A stretch of 64,000 nt of DNA from Roseivirga sp. (GTDB taxonomy: Bacteria; Bacteroidota; Bacteroidia; Cytophagales; Cyclobacteriaceae): the NCBI GenBank assembly GCA_029262895.1, contig JAJCYM010000064.1, forward strand, positions 62,001 to 126,000. The letters run 5' to 3'. The position numbers and the translations under genes were made by a program. The notes under the pieces were generated by a model. It saw nothing but the letters and a program-made list of their open reading frames with translations. It was not told where the DNA came from and did not search any database. Below, one piece after another: positions 44,565 to 53,422 of this stretch (its first letter is position 1; the number at the start of each line of letters is the position of its first letter).

Positions 44565-44608
44565 AAAAGGCTCCTCTCAAATTGCTTATATTGAGAGGAG
44601 CCTTTTTT
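44565..44608 (+). terminator. Terminator between M28 and M14 peptidase genes
   Basis: AAGGCTCCTCTCAA (44567-44580) pairs with TTGAGAGGAGCCTT (44591-44604) over 14 base pairs, loop of ten bases, then a T run. The next ATG is only 15 bases after it, so it may act as an attenuator for the downstream gene. Confidence 0.88.
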
Positions 44609-44623
44609 ATTAAATCAACCTTT

Positions 44624-45865
44624 ATGTCCAGACTCTTTATTGCCTTGTTGTCCCTGGCGATTTTTATCTCCTGTTCCGAACCTCGCAAGCCACACGCACT
44701 CTCTTCTTTTGAATATCCCACCAAAGTGGATACCAATGACCATGAAATAACATTGCAGGAAAAAAGGGTGTTTGAGATCACCCAGGACAAAGTCAAAGTG
44801 GATAATCTCTTTGACGGTGCCAGAATGAATGGCATTTCTTACCTCGGCAAAAATAGATACGAGGTAGTGATCAATCCGGAAAACGCACCGATAAACCCTA
44901 GTCCGTGGTATGCCTTCAGAATATATGCCGAAGATTCCAGAACGATTGACATTGAATTGGAATATGGAAAGGCCCGACACCGCTATTGGCCCAAAATCAG
45001 CAAGGATGGGAAGAGCTGGACTCGGCTTGATAGCGCGAATGTCGAAATTTTGAATGGTGGAACGAGGGCGAGAGTTCAACTAGACATTAGTACTGACACA
45101 ACCTGGCTATCCGGACAGGAAATCATCAATTCAACAGACATCACCACTTGGGCAAAACAATTTACCTCGGTGGATAATACTTCTTTTAAGGCCATTGGAA
45201 AGAGTAAACTAGGACGAGATTTGATCCATTTGGACATTCACAACGGAGACACCGATGGCAAGGAGGTAGTGGCCGTGGTGAGCAGGCAACATCCACCTGA
45301 AGTCACTGGCAATATGGCCATGATTGCCTTCATTGAAGAGATCTTAAATGACTCTGAATTGAGCAAGCAGTTCAGACAACAGTACAGGGTATTGGTCTAC
45401 CCTATGCTTAACCCCGATGGCGTTGATCTTGGGCACTGGCGGCACAACGCTGGAGGTATTGACCTCAACCGCGACTGGGCTTATTACAATCAACCTGAGA
45501 TCAGGCAAATTTGCGAGCACATCATCAGCGAGACCAATAGCTCAGAGAGTGAGGTCATTCTCGGTCTCGACTTTCATTCCACCTTTTCAGATGTCTACTA
45601 TACCATTGCCGACTCTATTGAAACTGTAATGCCCACCTTTGCTAATGACTGGATTGGGCAAATCGAGGAACATTTGGAAGGCTTTAATGCCCGTGTTAGT
45701 CCCTCGGGTATCACCAGCCCGGTCTCCAAAAACTGGTTTTATAATGAGTTTAATGCCGTGGGGATTGTCTATGAAATTGGTGACACCACGCCACGAGATA
45801 TCATCAAAAAGAAAGGCGAAATCTCTGCCCGAGAAATGATGAAGATTCTTTTGGCTCGGAAATAA
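44624..45865 (+). CDS. Lipoprotein M14 zinc carboxypeptidase
   Basis: A protein of 413 residues: lipobox FISC near residue 17, an N-terminal carbohydrate-binding-like beta domain, then the M14 domain with VVSRQHPPEVTGN (His and Glu ligands), MLNPDGVDLGHWRHNAGG with DLNRDWAYYN, LDFHSTFSDVYY (His ligand) and the late YEIGDTTPRDII. It probably cleaves C-terminal residues from peptides or peptidoglycan; M14 with this N-terminal domain is known from cytosolic carboxypeptidase-like and bacterial families. ATG at 44624 is used since the longer frame starts inside the terminator. Confidence 0.88.
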   Translation: MSRLFIALLSLAIFISCSEPRKPHALSSFEYPTKVDTNDHEITLQEKRVFEITQDKVKVDNLFDGARMNGISYLGKNRYEVVINPENAPINPSPWYAFRIYAEDSRTIDIELEYGKARHRYWPKISKDGKSWTRLDSANVEILNGGTRARVQLDISTDTTWLSGQEIINSTDITTWAKQFTSVDNTSFKAIGKSKLGRDLIHLDIHNGDTDGKEVVAVVSRQHPPEVTGNMAMIAFIEEILNDSELSKQFRQQYRVLVYPMLNPDGVDLGHWRHNAGGIDLNRDWAYYNQPEIRQICEHIISETNSSESEVILGLDFHSTFSDVYYTIADSIETVMPTFANDWIGQIEEHLEGFNARVSPSGITSPVSKNWFYNEFNAVGIVYEIGDTTPRDIIKKKGEISAREMMKILLARK

Positions 45866-46243
45866 AGGCTCACTCCTAACTACCGGCTGATCGCTCTTAT
45901 GCAACGTTGGTAGCGGTGTGACCGATGGTATAGTAGCCCTCGTTTGTGTCTTCACAAACGAACTAATGAACCTTTCAAAACTGGTCTCCCCTTATAAAGC
46001 TGGTTGTGAGGACACAAACAGCGGCTTCTGATATATTCTGAAAACCAACGATCTTAACACAAAACAGGGCGTGTTCATCACTATTTTTAGCTACCTTGTA
46101 TAAAAAGGTACTAGTTAACACAACATAATCAACGTACCTTACGTTCTCTTAATTCACAACCTGACTATGCAACCTTGGGAGGATTAGTTTTGTCAACTGA
46201 CTCAGTCAATCAGTCTTAAGTTTCAGTCAAAAATCATTTTAGG
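45866..46243. other. 378-base intergenic stretch without a gene
   Basis: No credible reading frame. It contains the hairpin CGTTTGTG-TCTT-CACAAACG (45941-45960) and the sequence TAGCCCTCGTTTGTG (45934-45948), whose complement recurs with one mismatch at 62900-62914. Otherwise I see nothing specific; a promoter for the next gene must lie near its end. Confidence 0.5.
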
Positions 46244-47245
46244 ATGTCATCACTTAAAGAATTCTTCTGGTTCTGTGCGGGAGCCAATCGCTCCATTCTC
46301 AAACGCTGCCCCACAGAGGCTTCCAAATTTACAGGCATTGGTGCCACTGTTTTTTTCACCGGTCTCCTGGCTGCATTATCAGGGGGTTACGCTTTCCACA
46401 CCATTTTTGAAAATTACTATTGGTCTGTTGCTTTCGGATTACTCTGGGGTGCCATCATTTTCAACCTGGATCGATTTATCGTTTCCACTATGAAAAAAAG
46501 AAAGCAGTGGTACAAAGAATGGATTCTGGCGAGCCCGAGAATACTCTTGGCGGTAATGCTGGCTATCGTTATTTCTAAGCCTTTAGAGCTAAGGATTTTC
46601 TCCAAAGAGATTGACCGAAAATTGGTAAGCCTTGAAGAAACGATTTATCAAAAGGAAATCTCGGAAGTAGAAAAAAGATATACAGCCCAGTTAGGCACTA
46701 TTCAGACTCAAATTAATACCCTCAAACAGGAAATAGCAGATAAGGCTGCTTCAAGAGATGAGCTAAAGAGAATAGCGCAACAAGAAGCTGATGGCACAGG
46801 GGGGTCACTGAAAAGAGATGCTGGTCCCATTTACCAGATCAAAAAACAAGATGCTGATCAGGCCCAATTGGAATTGACCCGAGCAGAAGCTAGAAATAAT
46901 CCATTAATCGCAACAAAGCTTAATGAATGGGACCGACTATTTGATCAGAAACAACAAGAAGTTGCAGGTTTGAACCGCTACCCGTGGGATGGGATGGCAG
47001 CACGGCTGGAAGCATTAAGAGTGCTTGGACAAGAAAATAAGGCGATTTATACAGCCAATCTCTTCATCATTTTCTTATTCATTATGCTGGAATGCACACC
47101 AGTATTGGTCAAGTTAATGGCTCCCAGAGGGCCTTATGATGAGTTGCTGGACATCAGAGAGCATTTCTTTAAGAATCACAATCTCGAAAAAATCGCAGCG
47201 CTGGATCACGCCACCTATGAGCAACTGAAATATTACTCAAACTAA
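46244..47245 (+). CDS. DUF4407 membrane protein
   Basis: A protein of 333 residues: MSSLKEFFWFCAGANRSILK, two helices (TGIGATVFFTGLLAALSGGY and SVAFGLLWGAIIFNLDRFIV), a third (ILASPRILLAVMLAIVISKP), a long coiled-coil region (about 125-250) and a last helix (YTANLFIIFLFIMLECTPVL). This is the DUF4407 layout; FNLDRFIV is the conserved core. Function unknown, possibly a membrane-associated complex component. Confidence 0.88.
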   Translation: MSSLKEFFWFCAGANRSILKRCPTEASKFTGIGATVFFTGLLAALSGGYAFHTIFENYYWSVAFGLLWGAIIFNLDRFIVSTMKKRKQWYKEWILASPRILLAVMLAIVISKPLELRIFSKEIDRKLVSLEETIYQKEISEVEKRYTAQLGTIQTQINTLKQEIADKAASRDELKRIAQQEADGTGGSLKRDAGPIYQIKKQDADQAQLELTRAEARNNPLIATKLNEWDRLFDQKQQEVAGLNRYPWDGMAARLEALRVLGQENKAIYTANLFIIFLFIMLECTPVLVKLMAPRGPYDELLDIREHFFKNHNLEKIAALDHATYEQLKYYSN

Positions 47246-47331
47246 TGGAAGCTAAGCGAATGCTTACTAAGGCAAGCATAATGTAAAGAAACCGTTGTCC
47301 TTTTTTGTTACTAACCTTTTCAATCAGGATA

Positions 47332-47370
47332 ACAAAAAAACCCTGATCCCGATTTTATCGGGACAGGGTT
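47332..47370 (-). terminator. Terminator of the first duplicated secreted-protein gene
   Basis: On the minus strand AACCCTG and TCCCGAT pair with ATCGGGA and CAGGGTT around a short A-rich loop, followed by a T run (A run on the plus strand). It resembles the second copy at 48122-48159. Confidence 0.75.
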
Positions 47371-47391
47371 TTCAATTTCATTGGGTGGAGC

Positions 47392-47889
47392 TTATCTGCG
47401 CTTGACCATATACACTTCATCTCTCGTATTCAACTTCCCGCGATAACGCCTGTCATAAGCGATCAACTTGTTGCCGTCCATCATCCAGAGATCATGATCA
47501 CGACCGAAATATATTCTTTTGGTCCTGTTTTTCTTTCGATCGTCAGAATCATCCTTTATCATCAGTTGTCCTTTTCGATTGATTTTCCATTCAGCATATT
47601 CCGTTTCTCGAAACCCGGACATATTGCCTGAAATTTTCACTTCTCCGTTGGCTCTGAAATCCATCAGTATTTCAATATCAGCCACAACATCTCGGACAAA
47701 ACTTGCAACAACCCTATCAATTTGTTGAGCCAATAGGTTGTCATTTCGCCTGTGGTCTTTCTCGATTTTCTTATCGATATCTAATACCAGTTCCCATTGC
47801 CCTATTAAGTCCACCTCTCTAACCTTACCCTGTGCGTAGACAATAGTACTAAATGGTAATAATAAAAATAACACTAACATTTTTTTCAT
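47392..47889 (-). CDS. Secreted hypothetical protein (duplicate A)
   Basis: A protein of 165 residues with a signal peptide (MKKMLVLFLLLPFSTIVYAQ). Core: KVREVDLIGQWELVLDIDKK, IEILMDFRANGEVKISGNMS, DHDLWMMDGNKLIAYDR, VYMVKRR end. Same domain as 48179-48679 with about 60% identity. The Asp-rich, Trp-containing pattern suggests a small beta-barrel (lipocalin-like) but the family is not named by me. Confidence 0.75.
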   Translation of the reverse strand: MKKMLVLFLLLPFSTIVYAQGKVREVDLIGQWELVLDIDKKIEKDHRRNDNLLAQQIDRVVASFVRDVVADIEILMDFRANGEVKISGNMSGFRETEYAEWKINRKGQLMIKDDSDDRKKNRTKRIYFGRDHDLWMMDGNKLIAYDRRYRGKLNTRDEVYMVKRR

Positions 47890-48121
47890 AGATAGTTTTC
47901 TAAGGTGCTCTTTTAGATCCGGCTCAAATCCGAATCTATTTTCAAAATATAACCTTGGAATTTAGTGTTAGCTATAATTAAGGAATCATCAAATCACAAA
48001 GGAAATCATGAATGGTATCAGAAAAACCTCTGAATGGTGAGGAAACAATATCTTACACTCGTTGAAAAGATGGTTCGCTGACTAATTCACCCTTCCATAA
48101 CTCATTTTTCTTATTGGTAAC

Positions 48122-48159
48122 AAAAAACCCTGTCCCGATAGTTATCGGGACAGGGTTTT
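48122..48159 (-). terminator. Terminator of the second duplicated gene
   Basis: A perfect 17-base-pair stem (48124-48140 with 48143-48159, AAAACCCTGTCCCGATA on the plus strand) with a two-base loop, followed on the minus strand by a T run. It is copied together with its gene: the sequence after it (TTTCAATTTCATTGGGTGGA) is identical at both loci. Confidence 0.85.
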
Positions 48160-48178
48160 CAATTTCATTGGGTGGAGC

Positions 48179-48679
48179 TTATCTTCGCTTGACCATATAG
48201 ACTTCGTCCTTCTTCTTCAACTTTCCGCGATAACCCCTGTCGTAAGCGATCAATTTGTTGCCATCCATCATCCAAAGATCATGATCATCAGTATCTATGT
48301 TGATCCTCCTTGATCTACGTCCTCTACTATCTCTCCAGTCTCCTTCAATAATCAATTCTCCCCTGCTGTTGATTTCCCATTCGGCATATTCAGTTTCATG
48401 AACACCAAATACATCAACTGAAATTTTGACCTCTCCATTGGCTCGGAAATCCATCTTAATATCGATTTCTTCTACGATGTTCAGTGCAAAATTGCTTACG
48501 GCTTTGGCAAATCTTCTGGCTAACCAGTGATCTTCATCCTCGATGTCTTCCTCGATTTCATCTCTGACATCGATCACCAATTCCCATTGTCCAATTAAAT
48601 CTTTCTCTCTGACCTTTTCTTGCGCGTAGCTTGTTGCGCCAAATGCTAATACTAATAATGTGGCTAATAACTTTTTCAT
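48179..48679 (-). CDS. Secreted hypothetical protein (duplicate B)
   Basis: A protein of 166 residues from ATG 48679 (MKKLLATLLVLAFGATSYAQ). Same conserved stretch as its neighbour: KVREKDLIGQWELVIDVRDE, IKMDFRANGEVKIS, TEYAEWEINSRGELIIEGDW and DHDLWMMDGNKLIAYDRGY. The longer frame to 48739 only adds residues before the signal peptide. The pair arose by tandem duplication that included the terminator. Confidence 0.75.
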   Translation of the reverse strand: MKKLLATLLVLAFGATSYAQEKVREKDLIGQWELVIDVRDEIEEDIEDEDHWLARRFAKAVSNFALNIVEEIDIKMDFRANGEVKISVDVFGVHETEYAEWEINSRGELIIEGDWRDSRGRRSRRINIDTDDHDLWMMDGNKLIAYDRGYRGKLKKKDEVYMVKRR

Positions 48680-48864
48680 TTTGACCTTATTGTTTGAGTG
48701 TGTGTTGTATAGACTCTCAAGATTGAGAAATGTTACCACAATTCAAAAAAATTCTACCCATAACCCATAGACTCTTAACAACTTGACTTAGTTAAGGCGC
48801 CTCTATAGCATAACAACTGTAGTGGCCGGAGATAGTATTCATTACACTTGAGGTATAGAAAGTA

Positions 48865-49308
48865 TTAAGCCGGATATCCAGGCAAATCCTGGAGTTTTTT
48901 TGGTCCCTTCACAAAGACACCGGAGCCATGGGCCACCAACTTGCCGTTTTGATTAAAAATCTCCGACTTGGCAAGGATTTCATAGTCATTCGCTTTAACA
49001 ACAGCACCCTCAGCTCTTAGCTTGTCCAGCCCAACCGGTCTGATGAAATGGATCGTGTAAGATTTGGTTAAGATAAAATGAGTGTCCACAAGAGAAGCAG
49101 CGGCAAAATAGGCAGCATCATCGAGTAATTTAAAGTATACAGAACCGTGCATGGCTTCCGCGGCATGGAAGTACTTATCCCCGATCTCCAGTGTCAGAGT
49201 CGCTTTGCTATCATCGACCTTTATTTGAGTGCCGCGATAGATCCCTTGATTAATAGGAGCAACCTGAAACATCTTCTCCAATCTTATGTAGTGCTTTGGA
49301 TCAGGCAT
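48865..49308 (-). CDS. PaaI-type hotdog thioesterase
   Basis: A protein of 147 residues with a hotdog fold: MHGSVYFKLLDDAAYFAAAS (the conserved HGG/HGS motif region), FILTKSYTIHFIRPVGLDKL and AKSEIFNQNGKLVAHGSGVF. It hydrolyses acyl-CoA thioesters, with short-chain or aromatic acyl substrates likely. Its start overlaps the end of the DUF1569-like gene by eight bases. Confidence 0.88.
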   Translation of the reverse strand: MPDPKHYIRLEKMFQVAPINQGIYRGTQIKVDDSKATLTLEIGDKYFHAAEAMHGSVYFKLLDDAAYFAAASLVDTHFILTKSYTIHFIRPVGLDKLRAEGAVVKANDYEILAKSEIFNQNGKLVAHGSGVFVKGPKKLQDLPGYPA

Positions 49309-49783
49309 CTTCAGGGATCAACCTAAATTGAGTAAAATGATGAATAAAGTGTTTCTTATGAAAACGTAACCAATCCTCCGTGGACATTGGTCCTCCATAA
49401 GGATGGTTGGCCACAAAGTCAGGGTTCTCCCCAGTGAAGCGGATATAGCCTCCTATTTCAAGAATCAACTTTTCCCTTGCTGCTTCTAGAGACACGAAAC
49501 GTAATGGCTGCAATTCATCTCGCCCGATTGGTGATGGTACCGACCGCCTCATCGGACCTTCACTGATCAAAAATCCACGTGCTCTGTCCAATTTTTCCGG
49601 AGGCGTGATCACCGGAAGCTTAACTCTGCCCAGAGCCATTTTGAAAACCACAATCAGATGCTCAAGCATATGTTGGGCAGTCATCAATCCCCACACCGGC
49701 TGCACACCTTCCTCGAGGTTCTTCAACAACTGAGGAACTTCATTGAGTAAATATGCTTTGGCGGCTTTTGCCTCTTCAGTCAT
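49301..49783 (-). CDS. DUF1569/DinB-superfamily protein
   Basis: A protein of 160 residues, helical, with LMTAQHMLEHLIVVFKMALG, RFVSLEAAREKLILEIGGY, GPMSTEDWLRFHKKHFIHHF and TQFRLIPED. The His residues at the two ends match the DUF1569 (DinB-like) metal site. Function unknown. It precedes the thioesterase and follows pruA by 18 bases, so the three form one transcription unit. Confidence 0.8.
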   Translation of the reverse strand: MTEEAKAAKAYLLNEVPQLLKNLEEGVQPVWGLMTAQHMLEHLIVVFKMALGRVKLPVITPPEKLDRARGFLISEGPMRRSVPSPIGRDELQPLRFVSLEAAREKLILEIGGYIRFTGENPDFVANHPYGGPMSTEDWLRFHKKHFIHHFTQFRLIPEDA

Positions 49784-49801
49784 TGTTCGATACGGGATAA
49801 A

Positions 49802-51433
49802 TTAATCCTCACCCAAAAACGGGTATCTGTAGTCCGTTGGTGGCACAAAGGTCTCCTTGATCGTTCTTGGGCTCACCCACCTTAATAGGTTGATCATAGA
49901 ACCAGCCTTATCGTTCGTTCCGGAGCCTCGGGCTCCTCCAAATGGCTGTTGTCCAACCACGGCACCAGTCGGCTTGTCATTGATGTAAAAGTTACCTGCA
50001 CTTTGCTCTAATCGCTTGGTAGCCAATTCAGCCGCGTACCTGTCATTTGAGAAGATAGACCCTGTCAGGGCATAGATAGAAGTAGAATCCAGCAAATCCA
50101 AAGTTGCTTCAAAATCATCCTCGGGATAAACATATATGGTCAAAAGAGGCCCAAAGACCTCTTCACACATAGTAGCGTATTTAGGATCTTTGGAGAGCAA
50201 TACTGTGGGCTCCACAAAATAGCCCTCTGATTTATCATAGTTACCTCCGGCAATGAACTCAACATCATCGCTATTCTTAGCGGCATCAATATATTGAGCG
50301 ATATTATCGAAAGACTTCTCGTCAATAACCGCATTGATAAAGTTGCCAAAATCTTCTGTAGGCCCCATTTTCATAGAAGCCAAATCTTCCTGAACGTATT
50401 TCTTCACATCTTCCCAAAGATTCGAAGGAATATAAGCTCTTGATGCTGCTGAGCACTTCTGGCCCTGGTATTCAAACGCACCCCTCGAAATAGCCGTGGC
50501 TACTTCTCTCGCATTGGATGACTTGTGCACCATGATAAAGTCTTTGCCACCCGTCTCTCCAACAATTCTTGGATAGGACCTGTACTTATAAATATTCTCT
50601 CCAATGGTTTTCCAAATGTGTTGGAAAACACCCGTGCTTCCGGTGAAGTGAATACCTCCAAAATCCTTGTCACTAAATATTACATCACCCGCTACTGGCC
50701 CACTTACGAAAACCAGGTTAATCACACCATCAGGCATACCCGCTTCTTTGAAGATTTCCATCAAAACGTTGGCAGAATAGATTTGAGTGTTGGAGGGTTT
50801 CCAAACAATAGTGTTACCCATCATAGCTGCTGATGTTGGCAGGTTACCAGCTATCGCAGTGAAGTTGAAAGGAGTTAATGCAAATACAAAGCCCTCCAAA
50901 GGCCTTTGCTCCAATCTATTCCATACACCTGGTGATGACTCTGGCTGCTGCGCGTAAATCTCTGTCATGTACTGCACATTAAACCTTAGGAAATCAATTA
51001 GCTCACAAGCCGCATCAATTTCAGCCTGGAGCGCATTTTTTGACTGACCCAGCATGGTAGCTGCATTCAACTTGGCTCTGTATGGCCCCGAAATCAACTC
51101 AGCTGCCTTTAAAAAAATACTAGCTCTATGCTCCCAGCCCATGTCTGCCCACTGCTTTTTGGCTGCCATAGCGGCATCAATGGCCAATTGCACATGTGAA
51201 GCATCTCCTTGAGAATAGTGTCCTAGTATATGCTGGTGGTCATGTGGAGGTGACATCGGTTTCTTGTTGTCCGTTCTCACTTCTTTCCCACCTATAATCA
51301 TAGGGGTGTCAATTTGCTTTGATCTTGCTTCTGTTAGTGCAGCCTGCAATTCAGCTCGCTCCGGTGATCCGGGAGCGTAGTTTAAGATTTTTTCGTTTTT
51401 TGCAACAGGTACGTTGAAAAATCCAGTGGCCAT
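49802..51433 (-). CDS. pruA: L-glutamate gamma-semialdehyde dehydrogenase
   Basis: A protein of 543 residues of the aldehyde dehydrogenase superfamily, P5C-dehydrogenase type: FVFALTPFNFTAIAGNLPTS, FTGSTGVFQHIWKTIG, RIVGETGGKDFIMVHKSSN (catalytic Glu) and YQGQKCSAASRAYIP (catalytic Cys), NDKPTGAVVGQQPFGGARGS near the end. It oxidises glutamate semialdehyde/P5C to glutamate in proline catabolism. Proline dehydrogenase is not in the window. Confidence 0.95.
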   Translation of the reverse strand: MATGFFNVPVAKNEKILNYAPGSPERAELQAALTEARSKQIDTPMIIGGKEVRTDNKKPMSPPHDHQHILGHYSQGDASHVQLAIDAAMAAKKQWADMGWEHRASIFLKAAELISGPYRAKLNAATMLGQSKNALQAEIDAACELIDFLRFNVQYMTEIYAQQPESSPGVWNRLEQRPLEGFVFALTPFNFTAIAGNLPTSAAMMGNTIVWKPSNTQIYSANVLMEIFKEAGMPDGVINLVFVSGPVAGDVIFSDKDFGGIHFTGSTGVFQHIWKTIGENIYKYRSYPRIVGETGGKDFIMVHKSSNAREVATAISRGAFEYQGQKCSAASRAYIPSNLWEDVKKYVQEDLASMKMGPTEDFGNFINAVIDEKSFDNIAQYIDAAKNSDDVEFIAGGNYDKSEGYFVEPTVLLSKDPKYATMCEEVFGPLLTIYVYPEDDFEATLDLLDSTSIYALTGSIFSNDRYAAELATKRLEQSAGNFYINDKPTGAVVGQQPFGGARGSGTNDKAGSMINLLRWVSPRTIKETFVPPTDYRYPFLGED

Positions 51434-51507
51434 AGTTTTATCTTTATAGTATTCTTTTCGAAAATGAGCCCAAATATAAGGGTTCGATTATGGTAATAAA
51501 ATATTTA

Positions 51508-52203
51508 TCAAAGTAGTTCCACAAGCTCCTTTAAACCTTTGATCTCGTAAGTAACCTCTTGCGAATGGGGCTTCTCATTGGGGTTGAAAAACACCTGATC
51601 AATTCCAAAATTTCTGGCACCTCCTATATCAGCGACAAGGCTGTCACCAATCATCAAACATTCGGCTTTGTCAGCGCCAGCCTTATTCAGTGCAAATTCG
51701 AAAATTTCAGCCTCTGGTTTTCGAAAACCAGCTGTTTCTGAGGTAACAATGACATCAAAATAATTTGTGAGATCAGAACTTTCGAGTTTTGTAGATTGAA
51801 TATCATCAAATCCATTTGTAATCAGGTGCAATTGGTGTTGCTCAGCTAGGTGCCCTAAGACCTCATGGGCAAAGGGGAAAGTGGTTCTTTTTGTGGGTGC
51901 CAGCTCCACATATTCCACCTCAATATTTAAGGGAATATCGTTTAAAGACGCGCTTAAAATTTCATAAATCATTGGGAAACGCCTGCTTCGGATATCATCT
52001 CTGTTAATCCTGGAAAGGTTGAAATCATCCCATAGGATGTCATTTACCTCAAGAAAGGTTTGGATGAGTTGCTCAGCCGTAATACCACTTCTGGATTCTA
52101 TACCATGTTTTTGATGCAGTTCAGTGAGTGCCTCAGCCGCATTGGTATCATAATCCCACAGCGTATGGTCAAGGTCAAAAAATAAGTGTCTGTATTTGCT
52201 CAA
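51508..52203 (-). CDS. YjjG-family noncanonical pyrimidine nucleotidase (HAD)
   Basis: A protein of 231 residues, HAD superfamily: LFFDLDHTLWDYDTNAAEAL (nucleophile DLD), LHLITNGFDDIQSTKL (motif II), GFRKPEAEIFEFALNKAG (motif III Lys) and CLMIGDSLVADIGGARNFG (motif IV). It fits the YjjG/PynA group, which hydrolyses nucleotide monophosphates such as damaged or noncanonical pyrimidine nucleotides. The ArsR-like regulator gene ends ten bases upstream. Confidence 0.9.
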   Translation of the reverse strand: MSKYRHLFFDLDHTLWDYDTNAAEALTELHQKHGIESRSGITAEQLIQTFLEVNDILWDDFNLSRINRDDIRSRRFPMIYEILSASLNDIPLNIEVEYVELAPTKRTTFPFAHEVLGHLAEQHQLHLITNGFDDIQSTKLESSDLTNYFDVIVTSETAGFRKPEAEIFEFALNKAGADKAECLMIGDSLVADIGGARNFGIDQVFFNPNEKPHSQEVTYEIKGLKELVELL

Positions 52204-52213
52204 TGTTATTCTT

Positions 52214-52597
52214 TCAAGAAGACCACCCAGTTTTTCTTACCCTATTTTTGGCCAGCTCACGATTGGATTTCAAAATCTCATAGACTTCCTGATCCTTTTG
52301 CAACACGCCATCTTTATTCAGAAAATCAAGCACCTGACTAACAATATCATGTACCTCATCCCTGATACTGTAAAACACCCATTGATCAACCTTTCGAACA
52401 TTCAAAATGTCCGAATTCTTCAAATAAGTGATGTGCCTGGATGTCTTGGTTTGGGTGAAATCAAGAATATGTTCGAGGTCAGAAATGGTTAGTTCATCAT
52501 TTTTAAAGAGGAGATGCATGATCCTTAGCCTGGCCTCATCCGACATGGCTTTGAATACTTGTAATCCGAAGGGCAGACTGAAATTCTTGAGCCTCAT
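52214..52597 (-). CDS. ArsR-family winged-helix regulator
   Basis: A protein of 127 residues with LQVFKAMSDEARLRIMHLLF, ELTISDLEHILDFTQTKTSR (recognition helix), HITYLKNSDILNVRKVDQWV and FYSIRD. No Cys metal site is visible, so it is not a classical arsenic or metal sensor. First gene of a small operon with the YjjG gene. A 10-base palindrome AATTCGAATT (52629-52638) lies 31 bases upstream and could be its operator. Confidence 0.88.
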   Translation of the reverse strand: MRLKNFSLPFGLQVFKAMSDEARLRIMHLLFKNDELTISDLEHILDFTQTKTSRHITYLKNSDILNVRKVDQWVFYSIRDEVHDIVSQVLDFLNKDGVLQKDQEVYEILKSNRELAKNRVRKTGWSS

Positions 52598-52754
52598 ATG
52601 GGTTAATAATTGTTAAATTGAAAAGAATAATTCGAATTCGCCAGTACTTTTGACCATTTGAGTTGTTATTATTGCATACTCAAAGACCTTAAAAGAAGGC
52701 GCAATTAGTCAATTTTGACTTTTACACGTTAAAGGATTTGAAAAGACACAAAGT

Positions 52755-53390
52755 TTGAAAAAAACACTCACCAGAGCCTTTTTCCTTGCTACCCTTATTT
52801 GGGTATCGCTGAATACTTTCGATTTGCAGGCGCAGGACGACTTACAAATTGTGCAGGTCTCAGGTTTGGTGATGGATCAGGATAGTACTCAGGGCATTTT
52901 TGGCGCCCATATTTATGACCGCTCAACCGGAAGAGGTACAACTTCAACATACCGAGGTTGGTTTAGTCGGGCGTTCTTAGCCGGAGATACTCTGGTATTT
53001 AGTGCTATCGGTTTTAAAACTCGGAGAATGGTTGTGCCGAATGATTCTGGCAAGACCTTCAATGTGGTTGTTGCTATGGAAGAAAACGTGACGCAACTAG
53101 CAGATGTCGAGGTGAACCCCTTCCCAACAGAAGAACTCTTCAAAGAGGCCTTTTTGGCTATGAACCTGAGTGAAGATCAAACCAACGTCCTAAGAAATTT
53201 CAGTACAGAAGTGGTAAGCGAAATGGTGCGCACCATGCCCATTGAGGGCAGCCCGGATCTCAATTATCGGTATATGATGAACCAGCAGTTCCAAAATCTA
53301 CAAAACAGTGCTGGCCCCAGACCCAACCCTTTGCTGAACCCCTTTGCCTGGGCTCAGTTTATCAATTCCCTTAAGAAAAAGAAGAAGTAG
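52755..53390 (+). CDS. Secreted CarboxypepD_reg-like protein
   Basis: A protein of 211 residues with a signal peptide (MKKTLTRAFFLATLIWVSLN, then TFDLQAQ). Residues 30-110 form a carboxypeptidase regulatory (CNA-B/TonB-N-terminal-like) domain: QVSGLVMDQDSTQGIFGAHI, GRGTTSTYRGWFSRAFLAGD and TLVFSAIGFKTRRMVVPNDS. The C-terminal part is unassigned and ends in Lys residues. The start is TTG at 52755 and no in-frame ATG lies upstream, so a non-ATG start is inferred from the signal peptide. Confidence 0.75.
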   Translation: MKKTLTRAFFLATLIWVSLNTFDLQAQDDLQIVQVSGLVMDQDSTQGIFGAHIYDRSTGRGTTSTYRGWFSRAFLAGDTLVFSAIGFKTRRMVVPNDSGKTFNVVVAMEENVTQLADVEVNPFPTEELFKEAFLAMNLSEDQTNVLRNFSTEVVSEMVRTMPIEGSPDLNYRYMMNQQFQNLQNSAGPRPNPLLNPFAWAQFINSLKKKKK

Positions 53391-53422
53391 GCTGGTATCA
53401 GAGTTGCTTCAATCGGTCTGAC

